A stretch of DNA of 64,000 bases from Vicinamibacterales bacterium (GCA_041659285.1 JBAZYO010000005.1:186001-250000), one strand, 5' to 3'; shown: positions 17,644-25,246, counted from the stretch's first letter. The notes: generated by a model from the sequence alone, not told the origin. Numbers and translations: made by a program.

Positions 17644-18416
17644 ATTCTTACTGGAATGCCAGCGTTGCTCAAAAAGGCCTTCAGCGCGCTCACCGATTTC
17701 TCATTGAAGTGAAAGATCGATGCGGCCAGCGCGGCGTCGGCGTGGCCCTCGCGGAAGACCTCGGCGAAGTGCTCGAAGGTGCCGGCGCCGCCTGACGCGA
17801 TCACGGGGATGTTCACCGCGTCCGACACCGCGGCCGTCATCGCGCAGTCGAACCCGGCTTTCGTCCCATCCCGATCGATCGAGGTGAGCAGGATCTCCCC
17901 GGCGCCGCGGTCGGTGGCCTCGCGCGCCCACTCGACGGCGTCGCGCGGTGTGGCCGCCTGCCCGCTGCGGACGTAGACCGCGTACCTGGTTTCCGTGGAG
18001 TCCGGCTTTAGCCGGATTGACTTCGCATCAATGGCCACGATCACCGCCTGGCTGCCGTAGCGTTTCGCCAACGTGGTGATCAGCCCGGGTTGCTTGAGCG
18101 CCGCGGTGTTCAGGCTGACCTTGTCGGCGCCCGCTTCGATTGCCGCCGCGGCATCGGCTTCGCTGTGGATGCCGCCGCCCACCGCCAGCGGCAGGAAGAT
18201 CTCCCGCGCCACGGCCGCAATGGTATGGGCGCGCGCCTGGCGCGCCTCCACCGTGGCGGTGACGTCGAGGATCACGATCTCGTCGATGCCTTCCACGTTG
18301 TAGCGCCGCGCCAGTGCCGCCGGATCGCCGGCATCGCGCAGGCCCTCGAAGTTGACGCCCTTCACGACCTTGCCGTCGCGGACGTCGAGGCAGGCAATTA
18401 TTCGTTTGGATAACAC
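17637..18416 (-). CDS. hisF: Imidazole glycerol phosphate synthase, cyclase subunit HisF
   Basis: A 259-residue TIM barrel that with HisH forms IGP and AICAR. Catalytic Asp residues are visible in IIACLDVRDGKVVKG and LLTSIDRDGTKAGFD; phosphate loops are VGGGIH and IASGGAG. The start is GTG 18416, placed inside a decayed copy of the hisH-hisF spacer repeat; the usual MLSKRIIACLD alignment supports it. Between AIDAK and the strand YAVYV it carries the extra peptide SIRLKPDSTET coded by an REP-like palindrome (17990-18022), at a loop where bacterial HisF proteins are shorter. The frame is intact, so the enzyme is probably functional. Confidence 0.95.
   Translation of the reverse strand: MLSKRIIACLDVRDGKVVKGVNFEGLRDAGDPAALARRYNVEGIDEIVILDVTATVEARQARAHTIAAVAREIFLPLAVGGGIHSEADAAAAIEAGADKVSLNTAALKQPGLITTLAKRYGSQAVIVAIDAKSIRLKPDSTETRYAVYVRSGQAATPRDAVEWAREATDRGAGEILLTSIDRDGTKAGFDCAMTAAVSDAVNIPVIASGGAGTFEHFAEVFREGHADAALAASIFHFNEKSVSALKAFLSNAGIPVRIC
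17990..18022 (-). repeat. REP-like palindrome inserted in frame within hisF
   Basis: TCCGGCTTTAGCCGGA is a near-perfect palindrome with flanking GTGGA, sharing its core with the element at 12511-12550. Read in the hisF frame it encodes IRLKPDST. It lies between conserved HisF strands, so it is best explained as an insertion tolerated in a surface loop. Confidence 0.7.
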
Positions 18417-18425
18417 AGATGATCA

Positions 18426-18505
18426 CCAGGGCCGCAGATTACACAGATTACACAGATCATTTCGTCCAGGGCCGCAGATGGCGCAGATTACACAGATCAT
18501 TTCGG
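18426..18505. repeat. Two tandem 40-bp repeats in the hisH-hisF spacer
   Basis: Units begin at 18426 and 18466, both with CCAGGGCCGCAGAT, then short CAGATTACA words, then CACAGATCATTTCG. They differ at only a few bases. The 13-mer CCAGGGCCGCAGA recurs at 28833 inside the HTH-TOBE gene. The element forms the whole hisH-hisF spacer, and its right edge provides the last hisH codons while a left-hand remnant provides the hisF GTG. Confidence 0.75.
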
Positions 18506-19135
18506 GTCACACGACTGCAACCAGTTACTCAAAATCTTCAGGCCGGCATCGCCGGACTTCTCAGGATGAAACTGAACACCGGACACCCGGCCCCGCTCAA
18601 CCGCAGCGCTGAACGGGACGCCGTATTCGCAGATCGCCACGGTGTCGTCGATCACCGGCGCGGCGTAGGAGTGCGTGAAGTAGACCTGCGTGCCCGGCGT
18701 GATTCCGGCCATCAACTTGCTCGGCCGGGGCATGGAGAGGCTGTTCCAGCCAACATGCGGCACTTTCAAGGGGGTCTGACCCCGAGAGGGGTTCCTGATG
18801 TCGAGGGGTCTGACCCCTACGCGCCGGCACATTCCCTTAAACAGCCCGAGCCCGGGAACGTCCGGGGCCTCGACGCTGCCTTCGAACAGCCACTGCAGGC
18901 CGACGCAGATGCCCAGCAGCGGCGTGCCGCCGGCGACCGTGGCCGTGATCGCCGTCCGCCAGTCTTCCGTCAGTCCGCGCGTGGCGTCGAAGTGGCCGAC
19001 GCCCGGGACGATGATGCCGTGGGCGCGGCCGAGCTCGCCGGGCACCGTCGGCGTCCAGGCACTGGCGCCGATCGCCGCCAGCGCCTTGCGCACCGAGGTG
19101 AGGTTGCCGGCGCCGTAGTCAACGAGTGCGATCAC
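18497..19135 (-). CDS. hisH: Imidazole glycerol phosphate synthase, glutaminase subunit HisH
   Basis: A 212-residue class I glutamine amidotransferase supplying ammonia to HisF. Nucleophile Cys in LLGICVGLQWL, His/Glu in VQFHPEKSGDAG, and the N-terminal IALVDYGAGNLTSV are present. GTG at 19135 overlaps the hisB stop (GTGA); an ORF extension to 19189 lies within hisB. Between KGMCRRV and LKVPHVGWN it carries about 12-14 extra residues (GVRPLDIRNPSRGQTP) coded by two GGGGTCAGACCCC repeats, where HisH proteins normally have a short turn. The frame is preserved. Confidence 0.94.
   Translation of the reverse strand: MIALVDYGAGNLTSVRKALAAIGASAWTPTVPGELGRAHGIIVPGVGHFDATRGLTEDWRTAITATVAGGTPLLGICVGLQWLFEGSVEAPDVPGLGLFKGMCRRVGVRPLDIRNPSRGQTPLKVPHVGWNSLSMPRPSKLMAGITPGTQVYFTHSYAAPVIDDTVAICEYGVPFSAAVERGRVSGVQFHPEKSGDAGLKILSNWLQSCDPK
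18771..18817. repeat. Pair of GGGGTCTGACCCC repeats inside hisH
   Basis: Perfect 13-mers at 18771-18783 and 18805-18817 are separated by 21 bases. On the coding strand they read GGGGTCAGACCCC. The same 13-mer occurs in the spacer at 32946-33029. The pair accounts for an extra loop in HisH. Confidence 0.85.
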
Positions 19136-19782
19136 AGCAGGCCCTTGGTGCTCGGCAGCGTGCGCGCCATCCGCTTGTCTTTCGAGCACGCCACCCGCAG
19201 CGCGCGCGCGAACGCCTTGAAGCAGGCTTCGATCTTGTGATGGTTGGAGCGGCCGTACATCACCTTGAGGTGGACGTTGGCGCGGGCCGCCATTGCGAAG
19301 CCGTCGAAAAAGTCGTGCACCAGCTCGGTCTGCAGGTCGCCGACCATCCGCACCGTGACCTTGGTGTCGATCACCGCGTGCGGGCGCCCGCTCAGGTCGA
19401 TGGCCGCCACCGCCAGCGTCTCGTCCATCGGCATCACGAAGTAGCCGGCGCGGTTGATGCCGCGCTTGTTGCCGATCGCCGCCAGCACCGCCTCGCCCAG
19501 CGCGATGCCGGCGTCTTCCACGGTGTGGTGCTGATCGACGTCGAGGTCGCCGGTGGCCTTGACCTTGAGGTCGAACCCGCCGTGGCGCGCCACCAGGTCC
19601 AGCATGTGATCGAGAAAGCGGATGCCGGTGCGGTTCTCGTACTTGCCCTTACCGTCGAGCGACAGCGTCACCTTGATCTGCGTTTCGGCGGTCCGCCGAT
19701 CGATCACGGCCTTGCGGCTTGCCGGCCGTCCTGTCCGCCGTAGCTTGAGCGGAGGTGGAAGCTTTAGCGGAGGCGGGCGCAT
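19132..19782 (-). CDS. hisB: Imidazoleglycerol-phosphate dehydratase HisB
   Basis: A 216-residue Mn-dependent dehydratase. Metal ligands appear in FLDHMLD, HHTVEDAG, DFFDG and SNHHKIEACFKA. It is the single-domain form without a phosphatase domain. ATG at 19782 has GGAGG four bases upstream; this start adds about 25 residues (PPPLKLPPPLKLRRTGRPA) before the family start RKAVIDRRTAET. The extension is encoded by a repeat (19733-19775) lying across the hisC/hisB junction. GTG at 19707 is the alternative start and has a poorer ribosome site. The gene overlaps hisC by 19 bases and hisH by four. Confidence 0.93.
   Translation of the reverse strand: MRPPPLKLPPPLKLRRTGRPASRKAVIDRRTAETQIKVTLSLDGKGKYENRTGIRFLDHMLDLVARHGGFDLKVKATGDLDVDQHHTVEDAGIALGEAVLAAIGNKRGINRAGYFVMPMDETLAVAAIDLSGRPHAVIDTKVTVRMVGDLQTELVHDFFDGFAMAARANVHLKVMYGRSNHHKIEACFKAFARALRVACSKDKRMARTLPSTKGLL
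19733..19775. repeat. Repeat across the hisC stop and hisB start
   Basis: CCGCCGTAGCTTGAGCGGAG is followed by a second unit GGAAGCTTTAGCGGAGGCGG. Each has the form (T)AGC-tt-(A)GCGGAGG. The sequence supplies the last hisC codons and the first ~15 codons of hisB. The CCGCCGTAGC word is shared with the element at 10418-10491. Confidence 0.6.
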
Positions 19783-20843
19783 AGGGCCTCCAGCGTGTCC
19801 ACGGCCCGGCGCGTGTGCTCGACTACTCCGGCCGTCAGCCGGAAGCAGTTGGGACAAGCCGGGTCGCTCGTGCGATCGCGGACGAACACGCCCTGCGCGA
19901 TCATCCCGTCCACCAGCGCCCGGGCGCGGGCGCCGCCGTCGATCAGCACGAAGTTGGCGCCGCTCTTCCAGTAGCGCAGGCCGGCCCGCTCGCAGGCGGC
20001 GTAGACCAGTTCCTTCGATGCCTTCGCCTGCGCCACATACCAGGACCGGAACTCGGGATCCGCGATTGCGGCGCGCAGCGCCGCCACGGCGACCACGTTC
20101 AAATTGAACAACGGCATGGCCCGGCGAATGGGCTTGAGAATCGCGGGCGAGGCGATCATCACGCCGACGCGCATGCCGGCGAGGCCGAACGCCTTCGAGA
20201 ACGTGCGCCCGACGATGACGTTCGGATAGTTCCCCGCCTCGCTCAGGAAGTTCTCGCCGAGAAAGTCCTGGTACGCCTCGTCCACGAACACCAGCGCGTG
20301 GCCCGCCTCGCGAGCGACCGTGCGAATGGCCTCTTGCGGCACCGGCTGGCCGCTCGGGTTGTTGGGGTTGTTCACGTAAACGATGCGGGTGTTGGGCGTG
20401 ATGGCCTTGAGCACGGCCTCCAGCGGATACGCGAAGTCCCTGCCCGCCGGCACCGACACCACGCGTGCGCCCATGGCGTGGGCGGTACTCAGGTACGGCT
20501 CGAACGCCGGCTGCGCCACCACGATCTCCGGCGCGCCCGACACGGCGGTGAGCGGCGCGCCGAGCTCCACCAGCGCCTCGGGCGTGCGCTGGCCGAGGTA
20601 GCCCACCGACGCGAGCAGGATGCCTTCATCGAGACCATTGGTGAGCACGATGCGGTCCGCGTCCACGCCCAGAAAGGCCGCGGTCTCGAAGATGGCGTCG
20701 CGAAAGTCGGGGTAGGTGGCGAGCCGCTGCGCGTCGAACGCGCGGACGGCCTCGACCACTTTCGGCGAGCAGCCGCCGGTGTTCTCGTTGAGATGGAGCC
20801 GGAGGCCGGGGCCGAGATCGGGGACGCCTTGAATGGTGGTCAT
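19764..20843 (-). CDS. hisC: Histidinol-phosphate aminotransferase HisC
   Basis: A 359-residue class I/II PLP aminotransferase. LHLNENTGGCSPKVVEAVRA at the N-terminus, the PLP lysine in GRTFSKAFGLAGMRVG, and NNPNNPSGQPVP are typical of HisC. ATG at 20843 overlaps the hisD stop (ATGA); the 3' end overlaps hisB. Length is normal. It converts imidazole-acetol phosphate to histidinol phosphate. Confidence 0.95.
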   Translation of the reverse strand: MTTIQGVPDLGPGLRLHLNENTGGCSPKVVEAVRAFDAQRLATYPDFRDAIFETAAFLGVDADRIVLTNGLDEGILLASVGYLGQRTPEALVELGAPLTAVSGAPEIVVAQPAFEPYLSTAHAMGARVVSVPAGRDFAYPLEAVLKAITPNTRIVYVNNPNNPSGQPVPQEAIRTVAREAGHALVFVDEAYQDFLGENFLSEAGNYPNVIVGRTFSKAFGLAGMRVGVMIASPAILKPIRRAMPLFNLNVVAVAALRAAIADPEFRSWYVAQAKASKELVYAACERAGLRYWKSGANFVLIDGGARARALVDGMIAQGVFVRDRTSDPACPNCFRLTAGVVEHTRRAVDTLEALCARLR

Positions 20844-22117
20844 CAGTGTTTCCTGCCGGGAGTCTGGAGTCGGGAGTCGGGAGTCGAAACGCGAACCGCA
20901 ATCGATCGGGCGTGGCCTTCGAGGCCTTCGGCTCTGGCCAATGTTGTCACGGTGCCGGCAAGGCGTTGCAGCCCTCGCTTCGTCAGGCGTTGCACCGACA
21001 CCAGCTTCACGAAATCAGCGGCGTTCAGTCCGCCGCGGTAGCGGGCCGCGCCCGCCGTGGGCAGCACGTGATTCGAACCAATCGCGTAGTCGCCGGCGAC
21101 CTGCGCCGTCCAGGCGCCCACGAACACGGCTCCGGCATTCCAGACGCGTTTGGCCAACGCCTCGGTTCCCACCACGAGGTGCTCGGACGCCGCCGCGTTG
21201 GCGAGGTCGATCGCCTCGTTCATGTCGCGGCAGACGATGATGCCGCCGTGGCGTTCGAGCGACTGCAGCGCCGGCCCGGTGTCGGGCATTTGCGCCGCCA
21301 CTTCGCGCGCGACCTGTTCGGCCAGCCGGCGATTCGAGGTGACGAACACGGCCCGCGCATCGGGGTCGTGCTCCGCTTGCGCGATCAGGTCGGCGGCAAT
21401 CCACGACGCCGGGCCCGACGCCGTCACGATCAGGATCTCCGTCGGTCCGGCGTAGAAGTCGATGCCGCAGTCGGCCGAGACGATCGACTTGGCCGCGGCC
21501 ACCCAGCGGTTGCCGGGCCCGACGATCTTGTCCACGCGCGGCACGGTGCGCGTGCCGTAGGCCATGGCGGCCACCGCGTGTGCGCCTCCGACCTGGAACA
21601 GGCGATCGACCCCGGCTTCCAGCGCCGCCGCAAACACCGCGGCGTCCGGCCGCGGGCAGGCCACGATCACTTCGGGCACGCCGGCGGCGCGCGCGGGTAT
21701 GGCCGACATGAGGAGCGACGACGGGAGGGGATAGCGGCCGGCGGGAACGTAGCAGCCAACCCGCGACACCGGAATGACCCGCTGCTCGACGCTGATCCCG
21801 CCGCCCACGTTCAGGCGCCAACCCTTGGGGACTTGCGCCTTCGCCACTTTGCGGATGCTGGCGGCGGCGCGCGTGATGGCCCGCCGCGTGCCGGGGGCGA
21901 GCGTGCGCGCCTGCGCCTCCCACACCCGCCGCGGCACCTCGATGCGGCCCTGCAGCCCATCCAGCTCGCGCGCGAACTCGAGGAGCGCGGCGTCGCCACC
22001 CTTGCGCACGCGATCGACAATGGCGGCGGCGCCCGTCTCGGTGGCGCGATCGCGGATGCGCGTCGCCGACAACAGGGCAGCGACGGCGCGGCGGTTGGTC
22101 GAGTCGGCGATCTTCAT
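20843..22117 (-). CDS. hisD: Histidinol dehydrogenase HisD
   Basis: A 424-residue Zn enzyme for the last two oxidation steps. VDKIVGPGNRWVAAAK, CGIDFYAGPTEILIV and GSNHVLPTAGAARYRGGLN are diagnostic. ATG at 22117 overlaps the hisG stop (ATGA); the long upstream frame is a shadow of hisG. The last ~13 residues (STPDSRLQTPGRKH) are coded by a GAGTC-type tandem repeat at 20859-20888 and replace the usual C-terminal end. This should not affect the active site. Confidence 0.95.
   Translation of the reverse strand: MKIADSTNRRAVAALLSATRIRDRATETGAAAIVDRVRKGGDAALLEFARELDGLQGRIEVPRRVWEAQARTLAPGTRRAITRAAASIRKVAKAQVPKGWRLNVGGGISVEQRVIPVSRVGCYVPAGRYPLPSSLLMSAIPARAAGVPEVIVACPRPDAAVFAAALEAGVDRLFQVGGAHAVAAMAYGTRTVPRVDKIVGPGNRWVAAAKSIVSADCGIDFYAGPTEILIVTASGPASWIAADLIAQAEHDPDARAVFVTSNRRLAEQVAREVAAQMPDTGPALQSLERHGGIIVCRDMNEAIDLANAAASEHLVVGTEALAKRVWNAGAVFVGAWTAQVAGDYAIGSNHVLPTAGAARYRGGLNAADFVKLVSVQRLTKRGLQRLAGTVTTLARAEGLEGHARSIAVRVSTPDSRLQTPGRKH
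20859..20888. repeat. GGGAGTC tandem repeat at the 3' end of hisD
   Basis: Four units of the type (G)GGAGTC(T/G) in a row (20859-20888), coding STPDSRLQTPG on the hisD strand. Similar repeats coding TPDSRLP-type tails are common in related genomes (general knowledge). It forms the C-terminus of HisD immediately before the hisC start. Confidence 0.6.
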
Positions 22118-23001
22118 ACGACGATCTTCGTCAGCGGATACTCGACAATGCCCTGGCCGCCGGCCGCCTTCAGCTTCGGGATCAGGTCTCTCGCCACCTT
22201 CTCTTCGAGAATCGTGTTGATCGCCACCCACTCCGGATCGCTCAGCGACGACACCGTCGGTCGCTGCAGCGCGGGCAGGATCGCGATCAGTTTCTCGAGA
22301 TCGGTCCGCCGCGCGTTGAGCATGAGGCCGACGCGGCCCTGCGCGTCGATGGCGGCGCGCAGCAGCATGGCGAGGTTCTCGATCTTGGTCTTCTTCCACG
22401 GATCGGTCATCGCCGGCTGGTTGGCGATCAACTGGGTGTTGGACTCCATGATGGTCTCGAGGATGCGCAGGCGGTTGGCGCGAAGCGTGGACCCGGTTTC
22501 AGTGGCCTCGACGATGGCGTCGGCCAGCACCGGCGGCTTGACCTCGGTCGCGCCCCACGAGAACTCGACGTCCACGTCGAGGCCCTTGGTGGTGAAGTAG
22601 TTCCTGGTCACCCGCACCAGCTCGGTGGCGATGCGCTTGCCGTTGAGGTCGGCCACGGTCTTGAAGGGCGAATCCTCCGGCGCGGCCAGCACCCACTTCA
22701 CCTTGCCGAAGCTCTGCTTGGAGTAGACCAGGTCGCAGATCCGCGCCAGCGGCGTCTGTTCAGGGTGGCCAATCTCGTGCTCGGCAATCCAGTCCTGGCC
22801 GGTGAGACCGGCGTCGAGCACGCCGTCGGCGACGTAGCGGGCCATCTCCTGCGCGCGAATCAGCATGCACTCGATGTCGGGGTCGTCGATCGACGGGAAG
22901 TACGACCGCGAGTCCACGCGCATCTGGTAGCCGGCGCGCTGGAACAACTGGATGGTGGCGTCCTGCAGCGAGCCTTTCGGGATCCCCAATTTCAGCTTCA
23001 T
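22114..23001 (-). CDS. hisG: ATP phosphoribosyltransferase HisG (long form)
   Basis: A 295-residue enzyme for the committed step, condensing ATP and PRPP. MKLKLGIPKGSLQDATIQLF and DAGLTGQDW are characteristic; residues ~220-295 (WKKTKIENLAMLLRAAIDAQ, then a ferredoxin-like fold) are the regulatory domain of the long form, which is feedback-inhibited by histidine and does not need HisZ. ATG 23001 overlaps the hisI stop (ATGA). The long form therefore gives enzyme-level control in addition to the attenuator upstream. Confidence 0.96.
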   Translation of the reverse strand: MKLKLGIPKGSLQDATIQLFQRAGYQMRVDSRSYFPSIDDPDIECMLIRAQEMARYVADGVLDAGLTGQDWIAEHEIGHPEQTPLARICDLVYSKQSFGKVKWVLAAPEDSPFKTVADLNGKRIATELVRVTRNYFTTKGLDVDVEFSWGATEVKPPVLADAIVEATETGSTLRANRLRILETIMESNTQLIANQPAMTDPWKKTKIENLAMLLRAAIDAQGRVGLMLNARRTDLEKLIAILPALQRPTVSSLSDPEWVAINTILEEKVARDLIPKLKAAGGQGIVEYPLTKIVV

Positions 23002-23333
23002 CGTCTTTCTCCCAGTTGCGCGTTCTCGATCTCGTTGTAGAAGCACGAGCGCTGGCCGGTGTGGCAGACATTGCCGTCGCCTTCGCGCCTGACCTTGATG
23101 AGCAGCGTGTCTTCGTCGCAGTCCAGGAACACCTGGCGCACCGCCAGCTTGTTCCCCGACGTCTCGCCCTTCATCCACAGCTGGTTGCGGGTGCGGCTGA
23201 AGAAGGTGACGTAGCCGGTCTGTTTCGTCAGCGCCCAGGCTTCGTCGTTCATGAAGCCCACCATCAACACCTCACTGCTGGTTTCGTCTTGCACGACCGC
23301 CGGGATCAGCCCGTCAAGCTTGGAGAAATCCAT
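22998..23333 (-). CDS. hisI: Phosphoribosyl-AMP cyclohydrolase HisI
   Basis: A 111-residue Zn/Mg enzyme opening the ring of PR-AMP. Seen: FMNDEAW, SRTRNQLWMKGETSGN, DCDEDTLLIKV and the Cys ligands in GNVCHTGQRSCFY. It is monofunctional: no HisE (PR-ATP pyrophosphatase) domain is fused, and no hisE lies in the operon. It is the first structural gene, starting 30 bases after the intrinsic terminator, with ribosome site AAGGAACAGG before ATG 23333. Confidence 0.95.
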   Translation of the reverse strand: MDFSKLDGLIPAVVQDETSSEVLMVGFMNDEAWALTKQTGYVTFFSRTRNQLWMKGETSGNKLAVRQVFLDCDEDTLLIKVRREGDGNVCHTGQRSCFYNEIENAQLGERR

Positions 23334-23362
23334 GACCTGTTCCTTCGCGTCCTTGGGGGGTT

Positions 23363-23394
23363 AAAAACAAAAAGCCCGCCGTTGCCGGCGGGCC
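23363..23394 (-). terminator. his operon attenuator terminator
   Basis: On the minus strand GCCCGCCG-GCAA-CGGCGGGC is a perfect 8-bp GC stem with a tetraloop, followed by TTTTTGTTTTT. It lies between the leader peptide and hisI, in the right orientation to stop transcription of the operon. Together with the alternative pairing of its 5' arm (23386-23453), it forms an attenuator. Confidence 0.93.
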
Positions 23395-23453
23395 TTTGCG
23401 TCAAACGAATCCTGTTGGATGTCGTCCCGAACTCTACGCGCAAACTCCTGCCG
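23386..23453 (-). promoter_or_regulatory. his leader antiterminator helix
   Basis: In the leader RNA, CGGCAGGAGUUUGCG (23453 down to 23439) can pair with CGCAAAGGCCCGCCG (23400 down to 23386) at 12 of 15 positions. The second strand contains the 5' arm of the terminator, so the two structures exclude each other. The first strand ends two bases before the leader peptide stop codon, so a ribosome reaching the stop would cover it and allow termination, while one stalled at the His codons would leave it free. This is the trp/his attenuator logic. The pairing was found by inspection; no folding energy was computed. Confidence 0.85.
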
Positions 23454-23508
23454 TGCCGTTCCGTGAACGGTGATGATGGCTGCGGTGCGCGTGGTGGACC
23501 AACGACAT
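23434..23508 (-). CDS. hisL: his operon leader peptide
   Basis: A 24-residue ORF beginning MSLVHHAHRSHHH: six histidines within residues 5-13, using CAC and CAT codons. It lies directly upstream of an antiterminator/terminator pair and hisI, in the same direction. The start ATG 23508 has a modest ribosome site (CAGG). No comparable His density is expected by chance at this place. It functions as a sensor of charged histidyl-tRNA through ribosome position, not as a protein. It begins 46 bases after the end of the GGDEF-EAL gene, so the promoter lies within or near that gene's 3' end; no convincing sigma-70 boxes were found. Confidence 0.9.
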   Translation of the reverse strand: MSLVHHAHRSHHHRSRNGTAGVCA

Positions 23509-23554
23509 GACCTGAAAAGGGTAATTGATCCGCGGCGGGAATTGCAAATGGCGG

Positions 23555-25246
23555 CTAGGCAGGGGCCCGGCGCCCGATCCAGCCGGCCACGTCGGCCGCC
23601 GGGGCCGGGCGGTTGATGAAGAAGCCCTGGACCGCGTCGCAGCCCATCCCGACCAGCTGCTGGTAAACGCCCTCGGTTTCCACGCCCTCGGCCACCACCA
23701 TCATGCCCAGGTTGTGCGCCAGGTCGATCATGCAGCGCACCAGCGTTTCGTCTTCGCCGCTGGCCAGCCCGATCTGGAACGAGCGATCGATCTTCAGTTG
23801 ATCCACCGGCAGCTGCCGCAGGTAGCTCAGCGACGAGTAGCCCCGGCCGAAATCGTCGATGGCGAGGTTGACGCCCATCTCGTGAAGCTGGTGCAGGCAC
23901 CGCGCCGCCCCGTCCGGATCCGACATCACCATGTTCTCGGTGATTTCCAGCATCAGCGACCCCGGCGGCGTGCCGTAGCCGTCGAGCAACTCGCTCACCC
24001 GCCCGGGGAAGGCGGAGTGATGCAGGCTGCGCGGCGAAACGTTCACGGCAATCGTGCATCCCGCCGGCAGCTGCGACGCCGGCCACTCCGAAAAGGCGCG
24101 GTCGAGCACGAACGCCGTCAGCGGGTTCACCAGGCCGGTGCGCTCCGCCACCCGGATGAAGTCGTCCGGCAGCAGCCGCCCGCGCTCGGGATGGTTCCAG
24201 CGCACCAGCGATTCGACGCCGATGACGGTGCCGGTGTGCAAATGGACGATCGGCTGGTAGTCCACTTCGAACTGGCGGGCGTCGAGCGCCTGGCGCAGGG
24301 CCGTTGCCATGCTCACGCGCTGATAGACGCGCTGATCGCGGGTGACGTCGTAGACGGCGCACCCGCACCCGTCGCCTTTGGCGACGTACATCGCCGAGTC
24401 GGCCTTCTGCAGCAGCTCGTCGCTCGTGGACGCGTGCGCCGGGCAGCCGGCAATGCCGATGCTGGCGGTGACCATCAGCGGCCGCTCGTCGGCGACGAAG
24501 GCGTGCTCCAAATCGTGCAGGATCTTGCGCGCCGCCAGCTCGGCCCGGTTCACGTCGGTGGCCGGCAGCAGCACCGCGAACTCGTCGCCGCCGAGCCGCG
24601 CCACGGTGTCGGACGCGCGCAGGGCGCCGCGCAGCCGGCTCGCCACCTCCTGCAGCACCTGGTCGCCGGCATGGTGGCCGAGCGCGTCGTTGATTTCCCT
24701 GAAGCCATCAAGATCGATCAGCAGCACGACCAGGCCCCGCTCATCCCGATGCGACCGCAGGATGGCCTGTTGCAGGCGATCGTGAAACAGCGCCCGGTTG
24801 GGCAGGTCGGTCAGCGAATCGTGGTACGCGAGGTAGGCGACCCGCTGGTTGGCGAGCAGGCGTTCCCGCCGCGCCGCGGCCTCGCGCAGCTCGCGCTCCA
24901 CCGCCGGCGCGAGCCGGGAGAGGTTGCCCCTCATGATGTAGTCGTGCGCGCCCGTCCGCATGGCGGCCACGGCGGTGTCTTCGCCGCCGGTGCCCGACAC
25001 GAAGATGAACGGCAGATCCGCGCGCCGCTCGCGGACGATGTGGAGGGCCTTGGCGCCGCTGAAGCCGGGCATTGCGTAGTCGGCGATGACGAGGTCCCAC
25101 TCCTCGGTGTCCAGCTCGTGGCGCAGTGCGGCGGCGGTGCCGACCCGCCTGGAGTACAAGTCAAAACCGGCGCGCGTCAGCGCGACAGACACCAAGGCCG
25201 CGTCATCCTCGGTGTCTTCGACCTGCAGCAGACGGATGGACGTCAT
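23555..25246 (-). CDS. Response regulator with GGDEF and EAL domains
   Basis: A 563-residue cytoplasmic signalling protein. Residues ~1-120 are a receiver domain (phospho-acceptor Asp in LVIADYAMPG, Lys region replaced by MRGNLSR, which is unusual). Residues ~145-300 are a diguanylate cyclase domain with intact LGGDEF. Residues ~310-560 are an EAL phosphodiesterase with GVESLVRWNHP (ESL for EAL), TENMVMSD, DDFGRGYSSL and K-IDRSF; the metal-binding residues look present. It could make and degrade c-di-GMP. ATG 25246 is chosen at the start of the receiver homology; a TTG at 25315 is possible. No partner kinase is adjacent. Confidence 0.9.
   Translation of the reverse strand: MTSIRLLQVEDTEDDAALVSVALTRAGFDLYSRRVGTAAALRHELDTEEWDLVIADYAMPGFSGAKALHIVRERRADLPFIFVSGTGGEDTAVAAMRTGAHDYIMRGNLSRLAPAVERELREAAARRERLLANQRVAYLAYHDSLTDLPNRALFHDRLQQAILRSHRDERGLVVLLIDLDGFREINDALGHHAGDQVLQEVASRLRGALRASDTVARLGGDEFAVLLPATDVNRAELAARKILHDLEHAFVADERPLMVTASIGIAGCPAHASTSDELLQKADSAMYVAKGDGCGCAVYDVTRDQRVYQRVSMATALRQALDARQFEVDYQPIVHLHTGTVIGVESLVRWNHPERGRLLPDDFIRVAERTGLVNPLTAFVLDRAFSEWPASQLPAGCTIAVNVSPRSLHHSAFPGRVSELLDGYGTPPGSLMLEITENMVMSDPDGAARCLHQLHEMGVNLAIDDFGRGYSSLSYLRQLPVDQLKIDRSFQIGLASGEDETLVRCMIDLAHNLGMMVVAEGVETEGVYQQLVGMGCDAVQGFFINRPAPAADVAGWIGRRAPA

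Noticed and set aside
19823..19840. CTCCGGCCGTCAGCCGGAAG in hisC as another REP copy
   Set aside because: It fits the normal HisC C-terminal coding sequence and lacks the flanks shared by the other two copies.
20846..22600. 584-codon plus-strand frame opposite hisD/hisG
   Set aside because: It is complementary to two well-supported His genes and has no recognisable protein features.
23509..23560. Sigma-70 promoter for the his leader (TTGCAA near 23545)
   Set aside because: No acceptable -10 box at the right distance; reported only as unknown.
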